A stretch of 37,057 nucleotides of DNA, taken from NCBI GenBank assembly GCA_016196555.1, contig JACPXL010000014.1, forward strand, positions 1 through 37,057, written 5' to 3'. Numbering within the stretch: the first letter of the stretch is position 1; each line of letters opens with the position of its first letter. The translations under genes and the position numbers were made by a program. This DNA comes from Candidatus Omnitrophota bacterium (GTDB lineage: Bacteria; Omnitrophota; Omnitrophia; Omnitrophales; Aquincolibacteriaceae). Below are positions 34,601 through 37,057 of this stretch, one piece after another. The notes below the pieces were generated by a model. The model saw nothing but the letters and a program-made list of their open reading frames with translations. It searched no databases and was not told the origin of the DNA.

Positions 34601-37057
34601 GCAATATTATCAAGCGTTCGATGTTTTGGATAAAGATAAAACGCTGCTTCAGGGTTTTGGAGAAACCAAAGAAGGAAAACTGATGGCCTTCTCCAAGCTG
34701 TATGAAGACAAAAGAAGGTGGTACGAACTTTGGGGCAAACTGGTATTTTTGGAAGAAAGATATTTGATCAAAGAAAAACTTTCAGAAGAAGAATTTGTGA
34801 CCATGCTCAAAGACCGGATCCACTGGGCCGGGCGTTACCGGGAACTGGGTTTGGTCCTGGATAATAAAGGAAAATTAGACCCGGAAAAAGTCCGCGCCCT
34901 CAATCCCCGGCTTTTTGAGTTGGAAAAAACAATTCAAAAACCCCTTCAATATGCGGTTTTGAAACATATCGGGCTGCCGACCAGTCTCTATGAAGCCTCT
35001 ATTCAAGAAGGGTATGTTAAAAACTTTTTTGAATCGGAAGTCAGCGGTTTTGCGGCCTTGGCGCGCAGCGCACAGGACCATTACAGTGTTCCCATCGAAA
35101 TGATTGATTATGCTCTTTTGCTGGAACCTATGGCAACGAGCTTAAGAGAAAATGAAAAAAGCCTTCTGATCCGGGCCCAAGCGGAAGGCGATGATTTCCG
35201 CCTCGGACGTATGGAAGACCTTGAAGATCGCAAACAGGACATCAATGAAACTATCCGGCTTTTGCGCATTAAAAACAATCTCAAGCAAGACACTATAGAC
35301 AATTATCTTGCCGCCCGTAAGAAAGGTTATGAGAATATTTTCCGTGACCTTGTCGTCCGATTCAAAGTCTTTGATTTGATCCGCCAATTCCCGATGATTT
35401 TCCGCGATTCCCTCACTGGAGCTCCTCCCGCAAAAGAGCTAAACCTTTTAAAAGGCTACGCAGAATTGATCCTGCGTGTCCAGCGCGATATCGATTATTA
35501 CTCTAAGATTAACCGCTCTCCGCTTCACGGCACTCAATTGCCAAGCTGGACGCGTGTTTTCCTGCGCCCTTTGATTCAGTACGAACAAAATCTTGCCAAG
35601 CTGGAAGAGGCCATCACCAAAGAACAGGACCCTGCCAAAAAACAAGCGATGGAGAATGAGCACAAAGTGAAACTTGAGGGGCGGGAAGCATTACTGAAAA
35701 AATTAAACGAAGAGCTTTTAAATGAAAATGGCTCAATTGCTTCGACGTTTTACAATATTTCTGCCGCCCGCCGCCTTCCGCTAAAACTTAATGTCGATAT
35801 GGAAGAAGAATTCATAGGTCAGTTTAAACAGCGTTACCGTGAACCTTTTTTGACCGAAGCCCGCAAGCCCAGAGCCATGCCTGATTTTTCCGCGGTCTTT
35901 GAATTTTTTGGAGTGGACCCATCAGAACCGCCTTTTTCTAACTCTTATTTGTCCTATGGAGTTGAAGAAGCTCCAGATATGGTAAAAAATCTGCCTCAAT
36001 TTAAAGATAAACCGCGCTGGCCCTGGTATAAGGAATTTAACGCTGAGCATCAAGCCATGTATGCGGGATGGCAGAAAATAAAATCCGTCTATGAGCCTTG
36101 GTGGAAAAGCCGAGCGACTATCGAAGATTTGCAGCAAGCCAGAGAAGATTTCCGGTCCGTCATCGAATTTCTGAGTACGAAAAAAGAAACCAAAGCAACA
36201 TGGGATCCTCGAGAAATCAAAAAACTAACAAGTCAAAGCGGGGATTGGCTTAAGGGCGTTTTAGATTCGATGGAATCGAGCACTCCCGAAAAGCGTGAAG
36301 ACTACGCCGTCTTGGAAGAAAAAGTATTAGAGGCCTTTTTGGGAAAAGTTAAAAGCCTTTCAGAGCAGTTAGAGCGAGAAAAAGCAACGCATGTGGAACC
36401 AGTCGGCGAAGAGTCGAAGGAATTGTCCAAGCAATTTGGAATATGGGTTGATGGTTTGTCTAAAAAAATAGAAGTGCTTGAACCTAATGAGGACCAATGG
36501 GCGCCCGGTTTTCTGACCTGGGTTTTTAAAGATTCCAAGAATTTAGAAGGTGAAGAACTGAAAAAGGTCCAGGAAGCGCGGGCCCGGGTTGAAGACCTTG
36601 AAACTTTTATTTTTGATTTTGATCGTGAGGCGGAAACCGATTGGCGCTTAAAAGAACTGGCAGCCCGGGAAGAGCTGCTCAAACACGCGAAAACTTTTCA
36701 AGCCGCAGTAGCCAAGCGCTTAGCTGAAATGCCCCTTACGATTAATCCTGATGTTAAACGGGATTTACGCGATTTTCAGCTTGCGCTGGATGAAATGATT
36801 GCTGAAGAGCGCATTTACATCGCCTTAATCAGTGACCGCCATACGATGTCGACGAAAGATTCCAATTATTATGGGGCCGTATTTATGCCGGCCCAAAATC
36901 GGCAATTGGGAGCGTATGGCGTCGCTGAATTAGCACAGCGTCTATTACGTTCTTTGTCTTATGCGGTCCAGGTAAAAGCTTATGGTCTGCCGCAGCCGGA
37001 GAATGTAAATATGGCCATGATAAGGCTGCTGGAACAAAAGAGAATAGAGGAGCCCGA
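13560..37057 (+). CDS. Giant secreted multidomain protein (over 7,832 aa, 3' end outside window)
   Basis: One frame stays open from ATG 13560 to the window end: 7,832 complete codons and no stop in my reading. The ORF track lacks it, evidently because it has no stop here; every + strand track ORF beyond 13560 lies in the other two frames. The start follows AGAGGA by 12 bases (ATG 13563 is an alternative). Visible order: signal peptide (1-31), EreA/ChaN/TraB-like domain (~80-530), membrane segments near 597, 969 and 1250 with Pro/Ala linkers, thioredoxin-like CTQC domain (1588-1591), multi-pass block (~1697-2204), HEETH (2304-2308), YwqK/MORN-like strands (~2536-3074), coiled coils and glycine zipper (~3134-3536), Cys-less thioredoxin-like domain (~3870-3981), TolC-like regions (~4168-4531 and ~5527-5941), then long charged helical sequence without recognised domains. 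It is probably an envelope or surface protein. Omnitrophota are known for giant genes; the function here is unknown. Confidence 0.9.
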   Translation, partial: MMEWQKPKTKPWLRVTAFLTALIFTYNTCWADNASLIHSNTQKNNLPASDIASAAMTSAPKSFFDSLQLSDSIGQIKSTFQGSRSRIIVHIQDAHVNEEAQRNIANIIDYFAANHGLRWANLEGADGELYTELFSIFPDQKARRDVADYFLKQGRLTGPEYLAVTSRSDLKLYGIEDKAIYEENRQAYLDSLEYKDRDEAVLSELEKVLNGVTRFVFSPELRELNRRRSGFYEEGRELVAYVRYLVETAGKLNITLDDYPGLHSLLSLIDLEKQIDFDKAETEISQLTDDLKKILSREKLSRFLTNTIQFRMKKMKRADYYGYLQEEVQGLPPTGAPAGGYENVLHYLQYMRLFDSIQLDVFDEIEGLEKGIKNKLFRNPTEVTLDHQWRLFEIMKKMFDFSLTKQDAEFFYRYREEFKASTFRDFLTPLLAQYHFSFGLPAKMEVLDQDLARIEKFYGAALKRDHILIERAIEKMEVENQNIAAIVTGGFHTPGIEKYLREHDYSYIVVQPKIVTAIDTKKEAELYQNALRQSPMNMERFLVESYFPPKSAVLNDPRFQLSAGTTILSQSESRIALRNLVKNPESVWKNAPHVHEVSLWLLMLIVSLFNAGDASALPSVKNSQIPPADQRLMKRILTPFRRIVFDDQGNKAYSKDARGNYWAIAQYRQNSRSEVRAAFGGRRSNFETMEVGLAGDRNLYASIIPAHLVSREVLSRMEAQQKRAEMRVKVSGDLEKILSVVEEGRRPLTIQNFYTDYRTGLIDEAESEYAAWLLLHVLGLRSEHILKLEIKWVEAQPPAGYVNFLENTEDIILDRQAGKLVDRVLDFMGIEEAKETRDDLKARIHQELFGEDGIMQFIRKKSPKSSLLSDRILAELQVDHTILLKSSEASQVTPVPGTPVVEQAVKSEPVIPAVSAKSTEGTKTIPATVAGEAPATDKPAESAVKAVEPAAVSPPAPTPQAPKSFIQKILAFFGVILVSWWLTPLRWTFRQLRETVTEKNKARADKNAAKQLEVRRKLGVEATALGLSADKLADRKTTEIQKMIKSARKIGGIFAAAQKKLMKGLVKLEKTKPNVTTAAAYTAQIIAYLGAEGVIAKTIADVEAGIKKKQSFAGIYEQIGGRVRDEFETSLEKKLRKLLEPVETLGLIPAVEPPAPTNKDLLPILQSEMRSNLDDLHKRALALHAAAEAAAKQVQPQPEPLVTPEPTPVESAQSVTATQEVAAVEEPAQVPAVEKFRSTLFEIVDWTVKIAASILVGRIGAWIITFLILKMSAGPVERPVTPLTPPAPAAARVELAVNEIPERKALPAVLPNVEGEKPGLQGPEAPPTDRIPVEPTIPLRPSSTPEAPKPFDPNSLPDVPKVADTPDPKATQPKQAKQASEEVEARMRAEREANLKHIHNLRRAFESGILNRAAIVPGQTVVNPKEFRMGFDASGRKFSYAELHKAWKPGDGNLLMFIERTDGKTEDEIITPEILGQLEKVARPKSPGHRSVTIYVIPVPEGFFRTRYPNTHGNIVTIFNRHPIFNGLPPDEVVAKDTERPPVVLGPGVSDLNFSTPIRLPNGSVVRTLKDLMQHYDSVRIDVVAEWCTQCPSNVRNLADNAATLRAQGIFPIVVATDPGDVRKIPTSANWANSLGDLPLTSAAINVSQYPTVIDYVNVNNVTQRRSELRSVIPAAPSTGSVPDYSRFQPKAWMSWVRLGVLLISGVIVYFFIAVPLAPYLATYFVTTLIQPLMGVFLSKIAILMISIGLMHMVMNLIDTISGAFRTNGPPSVFSRKDVMLDYLLALGITREDRDALLERKGYTVDSVSTRRLWAIIRQIERSQEETFELNEQVHHQKARGPRNIFYHIRMVSNQGPEHPIWGKLPYLPQAAVIGFGKWASQNFTSLKSIATMVLAIPMIPYHLAESFFLTFFLPQFKWNFLSLRPNQLRPEQVLRMIDYYLPQAPPKPRPSADRFMIGVEFIRGILWDNAIIHRGSSRFLSKRLYLSGIGLVGWYFVLRYVEFLMIPVFPAIAGLHFFTFYAWISSVITVIGLYAPKYIAKLQLQFISRKWVKDTNEDMDAQIRADLQKLADVNLLQSKEFGLVLEAFMKKLAASDAVTQQVTYAFLQKHLEPLIRWKRLALTTEADYAYYGKMIRPESTGPPTYSYRALSIPVLGPILSWIATPYALRSLWSFLFSPKTYFEFLPAMIFWNSLGMSLVLPLEIEFAMEGGAWIDTKVDSVTDHKWRSVSDEGEAMDRAAQGANTPDGILKAVALQAQPNGLSLEETEVLHALTKEKTVHEVLDLNIQGKEDEAAQILKDIVHEETHRFKAVHTLVSMIEVEALGMGGEVSSAVKEMATRLFGTAPTLPDGTSIILPYYSQREQLAMRDLNISMYQMSMSDYAHDVAEKISGAEKEVLESEILALRTDPKIESQGSLYVYELALNRFAAKKLGQSKDSAADIQKKIKENRDAIENHDSQRNIQEAMYLIDQIVTGKFVDSTGRHLDFVWEKDPATGAVNTRFERADPSNPQNHDSFVYEGQWTKKPADESSLVAIYHYVNDRLHSTTRVEKGVKTVYYHQPVPGKDEIRPTAVVKLKEDGKTVDLAVFITYEGDEVLSDYYDFSAPTPMEGLAAFLSSTKDMMTTLSDSAQAKIEWAKNLIPQDIKDAFKKDLAKTIEIKDGVPQRPVLRPFVREVKNQQGVVIRKESTGIEDGKNVRLVVEEREGDLIKSRTLYPDDLERRENRMLNAAGLPTRVMTKNYLYEITYNDKGEKTAVLESRKNAQGLFVLIVQRFYENGKEVRIVQAPGDPINATTTFILKNLLGERANQRIERVYKGVQLEDSKDKAYIDREFVRRDEKSEWLLKEESKFGFEKDKPVLDHLERFFIDFVTGEYWREYLETRNTIQKFSRSLDQKGKLQFWIVDDYEKLAAGKGLLSPLLLLPQVTGEGLSHPGPQPGPPPQKEALEEKEKSEEKPRWLSRRGYDPQERVVWQTANPDTPGAITLYQDPSFADGSYNVRYYQGQVDGVEKDIDTKAHPLLRNVLFNEAHQVIKQEELNPKTGKVATTFYFENGILQRYTRHGEDGKVLATHVSKKNRDFTRTENIFFQDIPAAPTTEEEWTSYISFRVKNNLDQLAEWAKDWKLKDGIKTNKPDAAMREAKRLTDKAKEDQEKAEQAAKKVEELKAKRAREEELKKAADLKKAAEPVPVQPKKADEPAKPGEAKKIEEPKKPEEATKPALATELPPDLEKLRQIHLSMDEREKKWPQALFEEGIRVGVRSDGTTVISVTFNIPQGGDPDREARTKRVEAYFGNEKAGRVYNYALQLGTRVGNAVGLQVGTEVGRKTWSRSKGEAAGRAAGEAAGKAAAEAWGRGFRTDLERIKALAIKISADPEAWGVEPDTQKLGDDSGKLWARFTAHILPTGQAYIVDQNGRILTSKQNEKANIKIQGVTTSGQTRADELRTIFSDKSSNIQIAAASPIRPISAQTEKEAPKQVAQATPKAEAPKATAPKAAVVDPYEAQIREAEAQAAALKKQAEESAAKAAEQNLKVEQMHGGTSSWKVVNGVPVFSGPQDDLKGESPLDVIGRTVRAAALNHEALDGPAIEERIQKEILKMIYSGLSFEEMVTISSINAQKWREAHPEEEAPEPEKTESGQISTTKVTPIPPLPPAAEHMKETTMPVKDLFEGMPVKVEGVQGNLYLKETLPNKVKEYMDSGHMHNFFQAAPTVQDGQLRAIMMEWYYDDGLTRVGKAIEIFQRAYLDAKSKLPTDRGPPTPDVERQIRKQALEYAIGYLSDSFVKHPSYRQHFIEQAANAAATSGPMGAASEIPQAVEAFSEKGIARAQAMFRELLTPVTEVEENEITGENIRPFEPKLSYKAEPYSVSNLSLKEKINFDIAKADGSALPFEMLAPGKAVILVYANRDNTQLRPIIARLNEIQQRFSKDNVQIVFVYPRAVDETLRAWMQREKMQFPVFHDAKGDLGLKQPVVRVLDRNGKEIKNQIPSDNDIRKMLGQPTQEGQAEKIRLSNEQVRAAQAFNAKLQELSTIDARKYLQGIGADTRNLKDEQVQQMAEEHMLRWIRLSHKKIIDERWPGYGYWDESNANLPDHKIQDSNLRQSLREEAVNRINGEIKRRGWMKPATIDSLTVEQVWILSQWQLQPDKRLKDIFQARGQVEVTQYNDIKERMFRVGIGMSLLSFPPIPGLILQFGFSRTVSQSAPTQPYDVEKMRLGYDVGLTHEYVAIKNQMFYISTIEAEMSSAEARAGRLQFERARAKKVYEAAVRNNDATAKNYFQVDLELRKGILRAQEEQEKARNKLRTLLRAPMMLAWPSQKEGEKDAQTAKIGFAKPIKTVDWKAAEQAIRPDGTVDMDKFYRASNIDRESANAILRSAGIVINANDLSHTLEIQNARANALFRVTEAQYQIASKLPEVKVTKQVAFPFPISFSVSKLTIYRNLNTVSPREFAKAVNSIQQVYWLRHQVEQEATDAKLVARQATRNVNAWNESLKTIEKKSLDLDISRAQRNLNSSSETLDTAERHSYFEQRILGESARFNKALTSLEGVSARAKHIENRLVTNFGLTPQNANEQLLAMTDETMKEMANKEYPEIIRMTHKVIFEVIIAHPSWVEQAMKTYEAKAVQLGSPKEGFMAVVRDLQAQGKLKTDGLEVAQELADQIEDKPETLALDNPDEVFNLAVKNDPAYAMIQSNIMAGKYKLVDALVKQPYFQVRKIQATPAEIVDAVIKTGGVNYDQIKLESYEKKIQNYKDTSAAYKKYVQDHNAYYAKKTGPIPAPVIDAGIKRGFLAEALASEFEAIYHRHIMEYMESPWKNGMKISAWFREQDPETVNLIDLFHRQTLGRDQQGGPMINAQRVRIVRESLNELESKVPGLAGAFVSGDTLSKLLTEHAYSKDQREYQKRYDAFARLRQNSANFLGSSDAIGLVNGGRQTPEEMEALLTGNLEEQMKYISRHQATNMSQTWRHIERDLAILFPGENFYENVSEFDLSWETHMAMRDLQIHRGHQKQRRNFIAKTIVSSVFQIMSAQEQGDFFRQDIANVKKAKELVEKEQEDYRVRSGGKEDERLKAQLGQLETDLAQRQQGLDTLNDNLELAERSILRMLPRQSATRLGVFRDLKSWNDFDKWSSEFLGRKFDRIAGLQEARIYEAYGRAGYFLAMNTNREMTNLKGGNMWHLINNERYWVDGQRQKEIALGQAKGLALWEVSKIQRKQADVSYYGIRRGVEESIGFIKPQRDLTFVENLDPANPPKVETPFEHAYVSLVLDQIWRGQNLLSDDRTRPLGEQKFTSRFLQISGVLEKDPGIQNAATLKAVIGWLKEFGMIYDAELKELSEAEEKAKIRAIFIALRNYNAKLQSVRLTDGGLTRDVREIFDGTKVSKFTNDFLQERRNLVFHQKILDTLPTTSEIGLDPGQEKVKSGEYVLSADNLSVIVNGIPSLREAEQRYLNAVNYAQIVDAHEGSRGRKVTTFFKLGVPFFDESRRLQQNVEITTHTTPKYVQEAQQSYSAGEQMVYAMPEIPDIGRRDGISEGVGFSISFNAINITGGGGAQDSGPASAVSGAPSAGSTSFATPGTSVVVYPSQIQPTSSFQPAGSNGFQISVSPLRFGISFSNTRELFYIAESDNAWKEAEQWKESKALTEVKKELAALSAASHLQRMIDAEQVAALALQKLKEAQKLVAQRKGDVSTEEIGPSESINNDAIRGAELNIKLTAQARVQALRQLKNAFEMTEPRFKLEFFQAGSWTRNYLAHILGVDEKAIVNQQALFQILEESAKNSHQVKIAQIATQRFNNLIRQAHGETTMKRRTTTFVLSFPTIALAVEWTWYKSDGGRGAAKAYLNAQEAAQSQDAQVRAEEEGKGELYEYVLSVLTTQNELKRASLAVAVNYDIYQDLLRKYDPNEANITERHLREAWEHFESSLYAYFQAENFALHAELAFEKLAKDFGALPAIEAAVDKEEIKSLDHLMTGRPFDRGLKERVVSQSRVMEVPDLGPRGAVTRPAPRVLKNVEEEIDFGEKFEELGADPGPPHFDPSQLSPEELAKFESMKQSVRKIFDVGGIPATNDYALNLNTWTHFGYLTVGEAKTLREEKVAASMENLKVTSDPKFSVGDKYGEFFKIIFGEKWKEKSMLELYKEARLSYLKNHPSSADNPFSVDYEESVLRAIPLDRLSHLYERREGKIVVRDRVKVNADFLGRVRAVAAKAIAFERKNEEATLERLSLENLIHGILDLNKETLRKFPTLQDDHAQWLEREDVNSDGYEMSSLDITQDERLIRQQAIIKPMNKHLTEVLGRSVELTLHGRTQDEALLGAAEAILYKQNISAENYFELKTAMMMDRDIAKFSQFFPPLTREGIMDHPAGYLLDKLVRVDFKRAFEALQNSIPAPLRETAKQKGFDILWDEFKAYGDKNAYENHRKRYGFYRDIAQKVELAEAQVRHNILSGRVDFMILRWLMTQTKNDAIKKWIETAKDKPWVAEGQSWKDSKAIQDFLHVIDQRLNTLTAVQEEMNETFDMSGEERLDLNRAEDLGTVSYWADLIEQSKIPPPDFRTLFEYARKNFEQTNKLAEALGEGKLRLRRPDHMGFLIATTIARLEDGWEETKNMIPDMIVVIEDKGLEAVYEHTRDFWESFGETMGQKIPKIEGKFLSMERQSQGRVISFLKDAVRDGWDDTVVKFAGSKLYLDEIAEKDKKAGNDQGRENLLRKATLLELGYVNSTSLSPMLSHLPLTAENVSQNKKSAGAFMGWLMDESERTGHQQRARINAEKIKQEQPRQQLPRPQTQRRQTEILRPVGPQNDNDQDQDQDFDNQADIDDAGQPEVVKVDEKDWAAIYMEILTNTAKREALIKDVLTLEKVLPESERVWTAEKIETGLRKQSAKARGLVSSWIKTRLEYGKWEESEDLAERVAEVIRPDTAPDGALPEIDHGLRDSFYVLQLIQGLPIEGGEFETAYEAFQKEARSGSLTPDQRSWVISWAQLLSDAGSSTDLAKGQMLKDLKDDKGRGHRLALLMHKYGREKDSILTQYYQAFDVLDKDKTLLQGFGETKEGKLMAFSKLYEDKRRWYELWGKLVFLEERYLIKEKLSEEEFVTMLKDRIHWAGRYRELGLVLDNKGKLDPEKVRALNPRLFELEKTIQKPLQYAVLKHIGLPTSLYEASIQEGYVKNFFESEVSGFAALARSAQDHYSVPIEMIDYALLLEPMATSLRENEKSLLIRAQAEGDDFRLGRMEDLEDRKQDINETIRLLRIKNNLKQDTIDNYLAARKKGYENIFRDLVVRFKVFDLIRQFPMIFRDSLTGAPPAKELNLLKGYAELILRVQRDIDYYSKINRSPLHGTQLPSWTRVFLRPLIQYEQNLAKLEEAITKEQDPAKKQAMENEHKVKLEGREALLKKLNEELLNENGSIASTFYNISAARRLPLKLNVDMEEEFIGQFKQRYREPFLTEARKPRAMPDFSAVFEFFGVDPSEPPFSNSYLSYGVEEAPDMVKNLPQFKDKPRWPWYKEFNAEHQAMYAGWQKIKSVYEPWWKSRATIEDLQQAREDFRSVIEFLSTKKETKATWDPREIKKLTSQSGDWLKGVLDSMESSTPEKREDYAVLEEKVLEAFLGKVKSLSEQLEREKATHVEPVGEESKELSKQFGIWVDGLSKKIEVLEPNEDQWAPGFLTWVFKDSKNLEGEELKKVQEARARVEDLETFIFDFDREAETDWRLKELAAREELLKHAKTFQAAVAKRLAEMPLTINPDVKRDLRDFQLALDEMIAEERIYIALISDRHTMSTKDSNYYGAVFMPAQNRQLGAYGVAELAQRLLRSLSYAVQVKAYGLPQPENVNMAMIRLLEQKRIEEP
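13797..15149 (+). other. EreA/ChaN/TraB-like domain in the giant protein (residues ~80-530)
   Basis: The ends of the domain carry three spaced motifs: IVHIQDAHVNEEAQRNI (His90, His95), ANLEGADG (Glu123) and AIVTGGFHTPGIEKYL (His492). This order (GE/DxH early, Glu next, GxxH late) is that of the erythromycin-esterase/ChaN/TIKI/TraB superfamily, some members of which are metal-dependent hydrolases. The insert between 130 and 470 is helical. The family call is by motif pattern, and the activity is unknown. Confidence 0.5.
15348..15407 (+). other. Internal signal-peptide-like hydrophobic segment (residues 597-616)
   Basis: VSLWLLMLIVSLFNAGDASA resembles a second signal-peptide core with an ASA|LP cleavage-like end directly after the N-terminal domain. 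It could be a membrane span or an internal processing site. Confidence 0.45.
16464..16514 (+). other. Transmembrane segment (residues 969-985) after Pro/Ala linker
   Basis: ILAFFGVILVSWWLTPL is strongly hydrophobic and follows a Pro/Ala/Val/Thr-rich linker (about 885-963). A basic, helical stretch rich in Lys and Ala follows it. Confidence 0.6.
17307..17366 (+). other. Transmembrane segment (residues 1250-1269)
   Basis: IAASILVGRIGAWIITFLIL lies between a Pro/Glu-rich linker and another Pro-rich linker (about 1272-1390). This suggests a membrane hairpin or crossing between two extended linkers. Confidence 0.6.
18192..18479 (+). other. Thioredoxin-like domain with CTQC motif (residues ~1545-1640)
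   Basis: VRIDVVAEWCTQCPSNVRNL places a WCxxC redox motif (Cys1588, Cys1591) at the end of a hydrophobic strand, followed by IFPIVVATDPGD, and the later SQYPTVIDYV supplies the cis-Pro-type strand. This is the layout of TlpA/DsbD-C-like thioredoxin folds. A periplasmic disulfide role is plausible. Confidence 0.65.
18648..20171 (+). other. Multi-pass membrane block of the giant protein (residues ~1697-2204)
   Basis: Hydrophobic segments cluster here, including VRLGVLLISGVIVYFFIAV, KIAILMISIGLMHMVMNLI, MVLAIPMIPYHLAESFFLTF, GIGLVGWYFVLRYVEFLMI, FYAWISSVITVIGLY and FLPAMIFWNSLGMSLVLPL. I count at least seven likely spans interleaved with soluble helical stretches. They anchor the protein in the inner membrane if it is one chain. 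Confidence 0.7.
20469..20483 (+). other. HEETH zinc-metallopeptidase-like motif (residues 2304-2308)
   Basis: HEETH sits in the context DIVHEETHRFKAVHTL, fitting a HExxH zinc site with a hydrophobic residue before it. A third ligand is not certain; Glu residues follow in IEVEALGMGGE. It lies directly after the membrane block. Confidence 0.35.
21165..22781 (+). other. YwqK/MORN-like beta-strand repeats (residues ~2536-3074)
   Basis: Short recurring strand-turn units with Y/F, N-G or D-G turns occur here: IYHYVNDRLHSTTRVEKGV, ITYNDKGEKTAVLES, QRFYENGKEVRIVQ, YNVRYYQGQVDGVEK and FYFENGILQRYTRHGEDGK. The pattern resembles MORN_2/YwqK or YD-type repeats. Alignment of units is imperfect by eye. 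Confidence 0.4.
22959..23261 (+). other. Lys/Glu/Ala coiled coil and Pro/Lys linker (residues ~3134-3234)
   Basis: AKRLTDKAKEDQEKAEQAAK continues as a long charged helix with heptad spacing, then degenerates into PKKADEPAKPGEAKKIEEPK-type low-complexity sequence. It resembles TolA-like periplasmic stalks. Confidence 0.6.
23481..23618 (+). other. Glycine zipper with 4-residue period (residues 3308-3353)
   Basis: Gly recurs every fourth residue at 3308, 3312, 3316, 3320 and 3324, then at 3333, 3337, 3341, 3345 and 3353 (GTRVGNAVGLQVGTEVG, GEAAGRAAGEAAG). Such GxxxG ladders pack helices closely, often within or near membranes. Confidence 0.65.
25167..25502 (+). other. Second thioredoxin-like domain, cysteines lost (residues ~3870-3981)
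   Basis: The segment reads like a TlpA/peroxiredoxin fold: GKAVILVYANRDNTQLRPII, then VQIVFVYPRAVDETLRAWMQ, FPVFHDAKGDLG, and VVRVLDRNGKEI. At the active-site position (YANRDNTQLRP, 3901-3911) there is no Cys, so it is probably a structural or binding copy. Confidence 0.55.
26061..27152 (+). other. TolC/outer-membrane-efflux-like region 1 (residues ~4168-4531)
   Basis: A strand pair VGIGMSLLSFPPIPGLILQFGFS precedes long helices ending in KNYFQVDLELRKGILRAQEE and KARNKLRTLLRAP, as in TolC half-repeats. A second strand-helix unit follows (FPFPISFSVSKLTIYRNL, then a long helical pair). The call is by pattern, not alignment. Confidence 0.45.
30138..31382 (+). other. TolC/outer-membrane-efflux-like region 2 (residues ~5527-5941)
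   Basis: Strands GVGFSISFNAINITGGGG and FQISVSPLRFGISFSNTREL flank a Gly/Ser/Pro-rich loop. Long helices with Ala/Leu heptads follow, then another strand pair (TTTFVLSFPTIALAVEWTW) and helices (YEYVLSVLTTQNELKRASLA). The layout parallels region 1. Confidence 0.45.
33895..33926 (+). repeat. Fragment of the palindromic intergenic repeat inside the giant gene
   Basis: AGATTCTTCGGCC-CGTTG-GGCCTCAGAATGAC matches the right part of the element at 8827-8856 in all 27 stem bases; only the central loop differs (CGTTG against TTC). It is read in frame as EILRPVGPQND, in a Gln/Arg/Asp-rich linker (residues ~6779-6789). The reading frame is preserved. Confidence 0.7.

Noticed and set aside
1-37057. CRISPR arrays, insertion sequences, prophage genes
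   Set aside because: No regularly spaced direct repeats, transposase motifs or phage structural or integrase genes were found. The only repeats are small palindromic elements and the tRNA leader duplication.
13560-37057. Non-ribosomal peptide or polyketide synthase as explanation for the giant ORF
   Set aside because: The adenylation, condensation, ketosynthase and carrier motifs (for example DSL-type phosphopantetheine sites) that repeat in such megasynthases are absent. The protein starts with a signal peptide.

Overview
The window is a bacterial chromosomal segment with every supported gene on the + strand. Organism: I infer an uncultured Omnitrophota-like (PVC-side) bacterium. The reasons are a single open reading frame of more than 23 kb coding for a secreted/membrane giant protein, a tRNA gene without an encoded CCA tail, and several PilZ proteins. 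This assignment rests on my knowledge that Omnitrophota carry unusually large genes; no marker gene here proves it.

Region 1 (1-2712) holds the tail of a GNAT acetyltransferase, a membrane-anchored SPOR-domain protein, two PilZ-domain proteins and YajQ. This is an envelope and cyclic-di-GMP flavoured cluster. The second PilZ gene appears to have its own extended -10 promoter. Region 2 (2729-13008) is a lipid-use block: glycerol kinase, a patatin-like phospholipase with an N-terminal cyclic-nucleotide-binding-like domain and a P-loop-less ParA-like middle, then thiolase, 3-hydroxyacyl-CoA dehydrogenase, enoyl-CoA hydratase, a small coiled-coil envelope protein, a long-chain acyl-CoA ligase and a monoacylglycerol-lipase-like hydrolase. 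Together these could release fatty acids from glycerolipids, activate them and run most of beta-oxidation, while phosphorylating the glycerol. No acyl-CoA dehydrogenase is present. Two compact palindromic repeats with GTCAT...ATGAC ends sit between genes of this block.

Region 3 (13009-13559) is non-coding. It holds a half copy of the palindromic repeat, a 57-bp imperfect direct duplication that includes the 5' end of a tRNA, an intact tRNA-Ala(CGC), and an AT-rich stretch with a near-consensus sigma-70 promoter (TTGACA-N17-TATACT).

Region 4 (13560 to the window end) is one uninterrupted frame of at least 7,832 codons, truncated by the window. The ORF track omits it, evidently because no stop is reached. 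The predicted protein starts with a signal peptide and an EreA/ChaN/TraB-like domain. It continues through Pro/Ala-rich linkers, membrane segments, a thioredoxin-like domain with a CTQC motif, a large multi-pass membrane block, a HEETH metallopeptidase-like motif, YwqK/MORN-like strand repeats, coiled coils, a long glycine zipper, a second thioredoxin-like domain lacking cysteines, and two regions resembling TolC-type outer-membrane efflux proteins. The remainder is long charged helical sequence I cannot assign. A fragment of the same palindromic repeat seen between upstream genes is embedded in frame in a Gln/Asp-rich linker. The giant protein is the main candidate for something undescribed: a secreted, probably envelope-spanning machine or surface protein. 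Its function is unknown.
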